This document shows, piece after piece, positions 48,501 through 60,500 of a stretch of 64,000 bases of DNA (position 1 is the first letter of the stretch; each line of letters opens with the position of its first letter). Source of the DNA: Melieria omissa (lineage: Eukaryota; Arthropoda; Insecta; Diptera; Ulidiidae); NCBI GenBank assembly GCA_963971225.1, contig OZ020267.1, forward strand, positions 149,943,927 through 150,007,926. The letters are read 5' to 3'. The notes under the pieces were generated by a model. The model saw nothing but the letters and a program-made list of their open reading frames with translations, was not told where the DNA came from and did no database searches. The translations under genes were made by a program, and so were the position numbers.

Positions 48501-51500
48501 ACACTTAATACATAAAACATACATACCTGTATAATATATTGATTCAATGATGTGTAATTAAAGGGTCAGTTTGTCTTGAGTGATAGAACTTTCAACCGTG
48601 CTAAACTGTCAGAGCGGCTGTCAATTGTCAATGTTAGGTCTTCATGGTTTGTCATCTGTCAATGTGGGACCATTTTATTCGAATTTTTTAATTTAATTTA
48701 TTTCAAAGTCTACAGTAATTAAACTTACAGACTTCAGACTTCAACAAGTAAGAACTTAAAAATAGAATAACAATAGGAATATCATTATTTGTAGAAGCAG
48801 TTCAGAAGTGTTTTTATTTCTGGTTTGGAAGTAGATAGATCAAGGTTAACAGAACCAGAGATCTTGTTAAATTCGGAAATCGCTCTCACCAAAGGGGCCT
48901 GCAAGGCGTAATTAGATCTGCAGGGAGATATGACGAGTAAGTCGTAGTGACGGAGGACTCGAGAAGGAACATTGAAACTAATTAGACTCAGAAGGTAAGG
49001 ACAATCAACAGAACCACTAATAACATCATGGTGGAGCAACAGAGATAGGAAAGTTCTTCTACTCTCAAAGGATTTAAGGTTTATGAGAGAGCAACGCGAT
49101 AAATACGGAATACTTTAGAGAGCGGTCGCCAAAATTCAAGAAGTATTTTTTAATTCTTTCAATTCGATTCGTTACTATCTCTTCTACTGCTATCAAATTA
49201 TTTAAATTCATTTTGAAATTCGGCCTTTAATTCGTGAAATGCATAGGAAATTATGTCAAGTTGGGTTAGATTTCGAAGATATTTTGTAGTATAAAACGCA
49301 TTCTCAATGCGAGGCCTGAAAAATACTCATTGTGAATACTTATAGGTTAGGTTAGGTAGCTTCCACAGCTTCTGCAGACATCACTGGATGAGAGGCACCA
49401 TTTGACAAGCATGGATCCAATCGCGCAGTGTCCAGTAATAACTCCAACAAGCTGCCTAATTAAGGTTCGACTCAGGGACAGTACATATCATGTTTTCCTC
49501 ACAGAAAGGGAAGGCTTTATTGCCCGGCAGTACTTGTAGAAAACACGAAAAAAGTTTATTTAGTCAAGAACAGCTGATTGAAAGTTAATGCTCTTTACAG
49601 TCTTATTGCGACATTGAGGTGAAATTTGATGGAAAGCATGCTTAGCACTACCCAGAAGATTCCGTGAAAGTGGATCGTCAGCTCTTACTATAGATACAGC
49701 TTCTATATGAAAGAAGGTCAAAGAATATCCAACTGTCTCTAATCGAATGCCAATCAACAAACCAATTCAAATACTTTGTGTAATCTACTTTCAGTAGTTC
49801 AAATTGAGTTGCTCAGATTAGACAGGAACCCATTACCTAAACAAAAGCAGTAGCTTTATTTTTCCTTACCTGTGCTTTCTGCCTCTGTTTCTTCTTCAAT
49901 ATCTCAGATTCGGAAGATACCACTTAAGGAGACGGCTATTTTGTGAGCATGAACCCTGTGGATGTAGAAGAAGTATGGATGGTACACAGATGACTCCTTA
50001 ACGGAGGAGGGCAGCGGCATAGGCGTATATGGGCCGAAGATAAATACTTGGAACCTATGAGAAAACACACCAACAAGATTGCTATCCTCTCCGACAGTCA
50101 AGCGACAATCAAGGCTCTAAAATCCCACCAGGTGTCCTTGAAACTGGTTCTGGTATACCTTGAGAAGTTGAACGAACTTGGCCGTTACAGCCAGGTCTGG
50201 GTACTTTGGGTTCCGGGCCATGCTGGCATTGAAGGAAACGAACGGGCCGACGAACTGGCAGGGAGGAGAGCTTCCACACCCTTTGTCGGTCCTGAACCCT
50301 TTTGTGGTTTGGGAACAGGAGCTTCTTTGATCTTCTTTGATTCTTTGATCTTAAGGAGAAAGGACGATATAACCAGAAGGAGCATTCCAAGATGGTTATC
50401 GGGTCCTACAATAGGAAAAGATTCGAGGAGTGTATGGCCCGATCAAATAAAAATCTAAGGATTATCACGGGAATGCTAACAGGGCATTCTGGGGCACAAT
50501 AGATCTACAGGTCACGGTGCATTATCCCCATCAATATTAATAATAACAGAAGTATGGATCAGAGATAACACAATCTTACAATCTTCTTAGGCCCAAAACT
50601 TCAGACGTCAGATTTTGTTTCAAACGATATGCGAATATGATTTCTTATATGATAAGAAAAACTTCATCTCTTGAAAAGTTATTGATTGAGTTTCAGATCT
50701 GACGGACGGTTTGAGTTGGTAGTTAGGTAGAAAAAGTACAACCAGGCGTACAAGACTAGAGACATAGACTAGTTTAGTCCGTTGTCATACCTCAAGACCT
50801 ACTTAACGTCCTACGGACTAAGTAAAATCACAAAGTTTTGATTGATCGACTGAAGCTGAGGTCTGCAAAAATGAAAGTCTGAAACCAAGTATGCAAGTTT
50901 AGTTCGAGACCCAGGCTGACGTCTGTATTCATCGAAAACTTTTGGAAATTAAGTTACGTCCACTGTTTTGTTGTTGAGATATCAGAATGAAATATGTTCT
51001 GCATTCGAACTTCGAATTTAACTAAAAATCCTTAGCTGATCGTAAATTATAAATCGAAATTTGGAAATTATCAGTAATCCATGCTTTTCATCATTATTTG
51101 TGATAATTTTTTTTTAATTTTTTTTGGTTGAAAAGAAGAGAAAATTGAAATTGGATGTACAAATGTTTTTTGATTTTTGTTTTTGCTGTTTTATAGTTTT
51201 AGAAGTTTTACTTTCAGAATTTTGACGAACTTTCAGAATAGAACTTCATACAATTCAGTAACAACCGAATCCAACCATTTTTTCAATCAGATACCAAAGC
51301 AATTTTGTTATGGAATTGAAAATTTGCAAAAAAAAAATGGGACCAATTAATAATGGAAACTATGTGTCAACCCATATTTTACACCATTTTGAAATTGTCC
51401 AATTAAAGCCTTCACAATTTATGTGTTGACCTAATATTTAAAAAGTCCCCTTTCTCAATCTTCAAATCAATAATTTGCCCAAAAGTTGACTTTTCATGTC

Positions 51501-54500
51501 ATCGATGTTATTGAAATTTGTGATGCTTCTCAATTACTTCTTCAGATAAATTGCTTCATGGCCTACTAACAGTCCTTCTAATTCAACAACAACAACAACT
51601 ACTACAATTCGTTACTGCCCTAATATGGTCAATGAGAACCTCATTGAACACACTGGTCGTTTGATCACTTCCACTATATCCAATGAACCTCACTTGATCC
51701 TTGAAGCACAAATTGGGCGTTAGTAATTGACGGCGCCATCACTCGTCTGCCTGAAACGTCTCAATTGAACTTGATCTTTCATTTTGGAAATTGAAAAAAA
51801 CTTAATAAATAAAGAAATCGCATGACTGGCCAAATGTTGGCACCAACTTGGAAATTGTCAACGCAAAAAGTGTATCCAAGCGGCCACAGACCTTGACACA
51901 TAAAACAAAAATATTTTCCAAACACATTGCCGAACATTTCTCCCAGTGCGCGCAGCAAAAACTAATGTCATTTATTTTATTTAAATCTATAAATTGGCAA
52001 CGCTCTCTCAACATAAAAACAACAACAACTAATACAAAACAAAAAACAAACTAAATGCTTAGTACGCCGGCTCCGGCCATCGCCTGACGAATGCGGCAAG
52101 AACAGCAGCATTGACAAAAACACAACAACAACAGCGATCGCAAGAATTGGGTCAACGTTAGCCGAAAAGAGCAAAAAAAAAGAACTTGGAATTTTTTTCA
52201 CCATTTTTTTCGGCTTTTATTTTATTCTTTTTTTGTTTCTTCAAAGTTCACAATTAAAACGCAATTGTTCATGGTCATAGCGTGAAAACTGAGACCCATA
52301 ACAACGCAACAACAACAACAACAACACAACGAACTTGGCTGCTGTTGCTGTGCCGTGTGCGATGTTCTGGCTGTGTTGTCAAACACTAAAAAAAATCAAA
52401 TTGCTAAAATGCTGCAGAGCGAAGAGTTGGGCCGCGGCCTCGGCGAAAGCATAGAGCGCAAACGGGCACCGGCTTAAACACACTACAACAACAATAACAA
52501 CAACGAAAACACAAAATCAGCTATGCTACCAGCGACTGCCGCAGTGGAAACCGAAACCAACAACAACGACAAACTCACATACACACACATTCAACAAAGT
52601 CAAAGTAAAGTGGAAAGAATTGAAATGAAGATCGCAAAACTATTTGGACACTCAGGCAAAACAATAAAAAAAGACAAAAATTGTTTTATTAAAAAACACC
52701 GGAATTCGCAGCAGAATATTTTGAATATTTCCAACCAATGAAAAATTTGATGGATCGTATTTATAATAAAATTTATATTGCAATGAAACGCTCACATTTG
52801 CAGCCATAATGCGTGTAGTGTGTCTGTGCGTGTGTGTGTGTGTTTTTGTCGAATTTTGGCAGCGCTGCAATAAAATTGTCAATGACCTTTACTTGCTGTC
52901 TATGGGAATTTGTCGCGCGCTGCTTTTGCCTTTGTTTGTTTGTTGATTTGACTTTGAGTTTGTGTTTGTGTTTGCATTTAAATTACAGCGCCCCCCCTCC
53001 CCCGGCTGCGCGGCCTGTTCGATTAACTCATTTCGTTACGTTTAATATCGGTCAATGTATTCAAAAACGAGATAAGAATTTCAAAAATGTTTTCTTGCGT
53101 TACATTTTGCGGTGCGTTGTTGTGGCGAGCGATTCGTTACGTTTCTATTCGTTTCGCTTCACTGCGTCTTTGCGTGCGAATTGCTCAACTTTCACGTAAT
53201 TTTTGTGTTTTGCCTAATGTTAATAACCTTTTTAAAAACAATAAAAAACAACAACGCACACTCGCACACACACAAATAGAAATAGAAAAGCAAACAAACA
53301 TTCCAACTCAACAAAAAACAACAATAAAATAAATAACACACATCGAATGCGTTCAGCGCTGATTTCATTAGTGGCCAATAAACATAAAATCGCAAGATTG
53401 CTACACAATTTCGTGGCGTTCGAGTGGAGTTTACAACTTTTTTCTAATGTGTTTAAATGGTTTTATTTTTCAATTTTGTTATTTTGATTTTGTCTATTTT
53501 TTAAATATTTATTTTTATTTTTTTGTAAGTTTGATTTAATTTGTTTTGGTGTGTTTCACCTTTGTCGCTGCACATTCAGCCGGTCGCTGCCAGTTCATTC
53601 AGCTAAACAGTCAACGATTCACTGAACCCACAAACCAACTGAAAAATCGCAACACTTTCGCCATGTTTTTGCCAAATTTTTTTTTGCTGTTTTAATTATA
53701 ACGAATTTGTGCTATTTTTTGCATGCTTTATTGTTGCGAAATTTTTAACACTGAAGTTGTATGTTTCAACAGAAAATAACTAAAAAAAAGAAGATTTAAA
53801 ATTAATTTAAATATGAATGAATGCAGTTTGGAGCTGTAGGTGGGGCCACTATTGGCTGTGGGAATTTTACAACTAAAAAACAGTTAGAAGCATCGCAAAG
53901 GTATGTCAGAAGAATGAGGTCAGCTGGCTGGCTGCCGATGTAGCTGAGGCTAATTTAAATGCTTGGAAACAGAAAATTCATAGAACTAATTGTATGAGTT
54001 CTGGGAAAGAAAATTTTGGTGGAATTCAGGGCCTCTAACTGCAGTTAACTAAAATAATAATAAAATAATAATAATAATAATAATAAAATAAAATAAAGTA
54101 AAATAAAGTAAAATAAAATAAACTAAAATAAAATAAATACAAATAAAATAAAATAAAATAAAATAAAATAAAATAAAATAAAATAAAATAAAATAAAATA
54201 AAATAAAATAAAATAAAATAAAATACAATCAAATAAGTTTAAATAAAATAAAATAAAATAAAATAAAATAAAATAAAATAAAATAAAATAAAATAAAATA
54301 AAATAAAATAAAATAAAATAAAATAGAATAAAATAAAATAGAATAAAATAAAATAAAATAAAATAAAACTAAATAAAATAAAATCAAATAAAATCAAATA
54401 AAATCAAATAAAATCAAATAAAATAAAATAAAATAAAGTCAAACAAAATAAAATAAAATAAAATTAAATTAAATAAAATAAAATAAAATAAAATAAAATA

Positions 54501-57500
54501 AAATAAATTAAAATAAATTAAAATAAATTAAAATAAAATAAAATAAAATAAAATAAAATAAAATAAAATAAAATAAAATAAAATAAAATAAAATAAAATA
54601 AAATAAAATAAAATAAAATAAATTAAAATGAAATAAAATAAAATAAAATAAAATAAAATAAATTAAAATAAAATAAATTAAAATAAAATAAAATAAAATA
54701 ATTTAAAATAAAGACTCCCTTTTGAGATGGCATAGCTTAACGCCAACTGATTTTTGTTTATTTTGAACGTAACTCTGCATGCAACTCTGTGTACGTTTCA
54801 ACGGTTGGAGTCAGCCGCTCACTTCCACCAAAATTTTCTTTCCTAGAATTCATAGAATTAGTTTTATGAATTTTCTGTTTTCTAATTAGAAGACAAACAA
54901 AAACTCATTGGTGAAGAAGTTTTGCTTTTTCTCTTACATTTAATACAGATAGTGAATACCGCCATACAATAAATCTTCAATTGCTCACATCCAACTACAA
55001 CAATAGGCACTAGTAGTTTCATAGGTAGACTGCATTTTCGCTTTAAAAGAACCAGAAACTATTGATTGCCCCTCTCTCTTGTCCAAAATAGCTTTCAATG
55101 TGCCATTTCGCTCTCTCAGACATATTTCCCCTTTTTCTGTTGAGTTCTCTAGGACGCATTATAGTAGTAACGCTCCTATTCCTCGAGCCTTAGCCGAGAT
55201 AAATGCATTGTCGACCTCTTCAATGTTTGATTTATCTGTAACTAAACCCTTGTTCGTTTCCTTTGTTTACTCTCACTTTCCTGTTTAAGTTAAGTTTAAG
55301 TTCAATTTTGTTAAAAAGTCTGTAAGAATTGTTCAAAGACTTTCTAGATAAACAAATAAATAAATCCAGTGTTAAACACACAATCTTCTGGCTATCGATT
55401 CTACACACTAACCATCCAATCAAGGTTTAGTTTCTTGCCATTTCTTCTAATTCTTTCTAAATTCTCTGCAGAATGTAGCGTCATTGATGGGCGTCGTCTG
55501 TAGCCTGTCTTCCACTGCCATTTTAATCGTTCGAAAAACATCATATTTCGATAAGATTGTGCAATGAAATCGATAATGCCAAAAGTAGGTCAATAGCCAA
55601 AACAATTAGCTGTGCAATTGCAATTCATTTCTTTGAAGGTCAAAGCTTGACAATTGACTGGCACAATATTTCTTCTATATTAACTTAGAACCCACACAAA
55701 GCACATACAAAGTAAAGGAAAACTACTCGTTAAGCATTTCTAAAAAATCGCATAGACTGCGTTTAGTGCTTCTGTGCGTCGGTGCGTGCTTTTCCGTTGC
55801 TGCGGAAATAGTCGTAGCCGCATTGCGGCTTTCTTTTAAGCCGGCCATGTCTCGTGTACATTTCTTTTACATTTCTACGATTTTTACACATTTACAATTT
55901 CGTTCGTATGGCTTTTTTCATGCGGTACCAACTCAATGGGTCGACTTTAAAACATGCAAAAGCTCACGTAGGCACCTTTTGGCAGCTGGTTTAAGTTCGG
56001 TGCAGGCCTGAAGCTGGGTCGGCACATTCGACACGTGCGGCCGGTGAATGTGCAAGTTGGGCAAAAAAATCAGACCAACTATGAATTTTTGTTTGGAAAT
56101 ATTCACTTTTCCATGCTCCATGCACACAACGAATGGCAACTAAGATCGATATGCCACACGCTTATCAGCGCTGAACGTTGCTTGCAAGAAGTCAATGGCC
56201 TCGCTTGATGTGTCACGCATCAAGTTTCGAGGCATCGAAATTGTATTTAAAAATGATTGTGTTTTTTGTTTTACGAAAATTTTCACATTACAAGACAACA
56301 ACAGTTTGTGTTAATAAAGTCAATAAATGAGATTAAATCGACGCGGCAGCAACAACAACGTCAACAGCGACGGAAAATCGAAAATGCGCACAGTGACAAC
56401 AACGACAATGATGATAATAATAATAACAACAACAACAATATATATGTGTGGAATATATGGAAAAAGCAAGATCAACTAAAATAACAAGACAGCGTCCAGA
56501 ATTGGACCAAGAAGATACACACGCAGCAAACATACAAAGATAAAAGAATCTGGCAGCGCTGCAGCTGCTGCAGTCAAAGCAGCAAAAGCCATGGCAGAAA
56601 ATCCACTCACGCAGCACACAGCACGCTGCCTGTTCCACATCTCACTATGGACGCGTAGAAGTTGAAAAAAACAAAACAATATCAACAACAAAAACAACAA
56701 CAATAGCAGCAGCAGCAACCGCTGAAAGCATCAAAATAAGAATGCGACGAGTGAACAACAAAAATAAAAACTAAAATATTAAAAATGGAAATTATCACGA
56801 AACAAAAGTAAATAAAGAGTGCAATGAACTGTGTTGCGTCCCATAAGCGTTTCAGCGAATCCAGCAGAGGCCGCAGCCGCGTCGCACCACATCGCATTGC
56901 GTATCGTATCGCCAGCCCATCGGACACTCAAGCAAACAGCCAGCAAGCAGCCATGGACAGACAGATGTGCGTATGGACAGACGTCGGCCAGCGAGCAAAG
57001 TGGGGGTCACTGCAGCCGCATTCAAATGGATAACGTTGCACTATAAAAATAAATGTCAAGAATGCTGGAAAAGTGTGCGCGCGCGCCAGCCACGCACTGA
57101 CACACGCTCCGACGGCACAGTGGCCGCAGCAACAATGCATTGTCGAGAGTTGGCGGTGGGCGCCGGCCACTGCGGGCAAATGCAAATGCGTCGTCTATCA
57201 ATAATTTCGCTTTTTATTTATGAATAGAGAACAAAGAGCCGCAATCGTTGGAGGTTAAAATACATTCGAGGAAAGTTCAAGCAGAGAATATATCTAAAAG
57301 TTAATCACTGTGTGCAGGAAAACCAACATTTCATACATAAAAATGATTGGATTATAAGTTCTGATTAAATTTAAAGTTATGCTACAACTTAAAGAAGATT
57401 AACTCTGACAGTTTCTTTATAAAATATCATCCACTTACAATTTCCTGTATGTGTTTTAATTTTAAGATATTTTTTCTTAAACCAAAAACAATTTCTTCCA

Positions 57501-60500
57501 CATATTTTCCCTATTCAACACATTTACTCATAAACTTTGGTTGCCTTCTTTTGTCGTCGTCGTCAACCACCACTTTACTTTGGTCATTCATAGTTTTCAT
57601 TGCGAAATTTTGTTTTTGTGTTTTTCCCTTTTGCAGAAGCGATCATGCCATGGCCACATTTCCCTTCATCTCCGCCGCCGAGCCGCATCAGCAGCACACG
57701 TTGCAGCTGACATTTCAGAGCATCAATGTGCTGCACAACGACCGCAAGATACTCTCCGATGTGAGTGGCTTAGTAAGGTAACAACAAAACTGTACTACAA
57801 ACATACTGCCACATTTTAGCCAAAGCGTTCATGCAATAATTTGCCGTCGTTTCTTTTGCCCCTCTGTTTTCTTTTTTCTGGTCCGCTGCGGTTCGCTGCG
57901 CTTCGTGTCTTCCGCGCTGCGTTGCGCCACACTGCAGTCCCGGCGAAGTCTTGGCCATAATGGGCCCCTCGGGCAGCGGCAAGACCACACTGCTCGACTG
58001 CCTCAGCGGGCAGCGGCGCATTGACAGCGGCGCCGTCTATCTCAATCGTGAGCCGCTCTCGAAGAAGTGGCGACGCAAGATCTGCTACGTGCTGCAGGAG
58101 GAGGTCTTCTTCTCGGGACTGACGCTGCGCGAGACCGTCATGTACACGGCGCTGCTGCGTCTGCCGGAGAAGATGCCCAAGGCGGAGAAGATCAAGCTGG
58201 TCGACAACATACTGGAGGCGCTCGAGCTGAAGTTTTGTCAACAAACGAAATTCGGCGACTATCTGAATCGGGGGCTGTCGGGCGGCGAGAAGAAGCGCGC
58301 CAATATTGCATGCGAGCTGCTCACGAATCCGCTGCTAATGTTGCTCGATGTGAGTATGAAACTGAGAGAGAGCGAGAGCGAAATGAGTGAGCGAAGTGAG
58401 TGAGCGAATGACTGACGTTTGTGTGTGTGTGAAAGAGCGTCTGTACCGTGTTAAGAGTATTTGTGATGTTTAAGAGTGAATGTAAGAGTCTAATTCATTG
58501 CTCTGATTTTGCTGCATACTTACAGGAGCCCACATCCGGCCTTGACAGTCATTCGGCAATTTCGCTCATGAAGTTTCTCAAACGCTACGCCATGGAAGAG
58601 CAAAAAACCGTTGTGATAACCGTACATCAGCCGTCGTCGCAGATGTTTCACATGTTCGACAAGTTGTTATTGCTCTACAATGGACGCACCGCATACTTTG
58701 GCGAAGTGAACAACATTTACTCGTACTTTGAGAATATCGGAGTTGCCATCAAGCCCCACTACAATCCAGCGGATTTTGTTTGTAAGTGTGCAATTAACAA
58801 CTATAGGGTTTTCCAACAAGAGGTGTTATTTTGAATCACCCAGTATTTCGGTAGCTGTCACTTTTCAAGCTTTTATTCTTTGACATTTGACAAGTAGAAA
58901 CTACGCCATTACTAAAAATGGAACGATACACGCTTCAACAACGCATTGAAATGATTAAAATTCACTACAAAAATGGTGAAAATCTTGCAGTTACAGTTCG
59001 CAAAACTAAAGCATTTTTGGGTTGTCGTGAAGCACCTTGTCGGACCGCAATATAGAAATTGGTGGAAAAATTCGAGCTGTTGGGACAAGTTAGTGATGTG
59101 AAGAATAAAACCCGTGCACGTCGTTCAAGAACAACTGAGAATATTGCTGCTGTAGCCCAAAGTGTTGAAGAAAACCCAGGTTTGTTGATTCCTCGTCGTT
59201 CTTTGGAATGATGCTTTTTTATGGTCGGAGTTGGATGGTATTGATCTGGACAACGTTTACTTTCAACAAGACGGCGCTACGTACCACACAAGCAACGAAA
59301 CCATTGCTGTTTAACGGGAAAAGTTTCCGGACCGTGTTATCTCTGGAAGAGGTGATCACAATTGGCCACCGAGATCTTGCGAATTCTTCCTTTGGGGCCA
59401 CGTGAAAAAAAGGTGTACGCCAACAGCCCAGCGTCGATTCAAGACCTCAAAGATAGAATTCGTGAGGCTATCGAGGACATAGGGACATAGCCACTTTGCG
59501 ATTTGGTTATGGAAAATTTCATGAAAAGCGTGGTCGTGGTGGCCATTTGGCTGATGTGTTTTTCATTATTAACGGCATACCTTCCTCTTTATTATGAAAT
59601 AAACATCCGATCATTTATCTCAAAAAATTGCATTTTGTTTTGAATACCAAAATAACACCTCTTGTTGGAAAACCCTGTACAAACTCATTGATATTTAATT
59701 TTTCTATTATTTTTTTTCAAGTGGAGCAATTAAAATCGTATCCGGACATACGGGAGAAACTCTTCATAGCCGCCAAAGAATCTCATGGAAACTTTCTGAA
59801 TCGCAACTGCATCACAGTCAACACGAACAATCACAATGATTATCACAATCATCATCACGAACATCACAACCACAATCATAATCACAGCAACAGCCATCAT
59901 GCGCACCAACGCCACAATGGGCAGAACGGCAGCGCCAACGGCGTCGACGTCTACACAACCACCACAGCCGAAGTGGTCAACGAGAAAGCGCACAAGCACG
60001 ATTCGCTGATCAACGACATCATCAACAACTACTACAAGGACATGCACAACAACCACAACCACAGCCACAATCATCACATCAATCACGATGCCATGCTGAT
60101 CATCGGCGACCACCAGAGCTCTGCCGAGGAGGCATCACAGCAGCTGTGGTACGGCGTGGACTCGCAATCGAACTCGAGTGCCAGCACCGGCGACTGTCAG
60201 CGCTACGAGAGCTGCGATCGTGATCGCGATCGTGACAGAGATCGCGACAGCGACTGGCTCGACTACCCGACACGCTTCCACACGCAGTTCAGTGTACTGT
60301 CCAGTCGCAACTTCAAGGAGGCCAAGCCGCGCATGCTGTCCAAGCTGAACTGGTTTCAAACGGTGGGTCTGGCGCTGATGGCTGGCTCCATCTGGTTCCA
60401 GATACCGCGCACCGAAGAGTTCCTGCACGATCTGCAGGGTTGGATGTTCTTCTCGCAAACCTACTGGATGCTGTTTGCGCTCTTCGGCGCACTGAATTCA

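Noticed and set aside
54035..54232. Minus-strand ORF of Phe/Ile/Leu/Tyr repeats
   Set aside because: It is simply the translation of the AAATA array.
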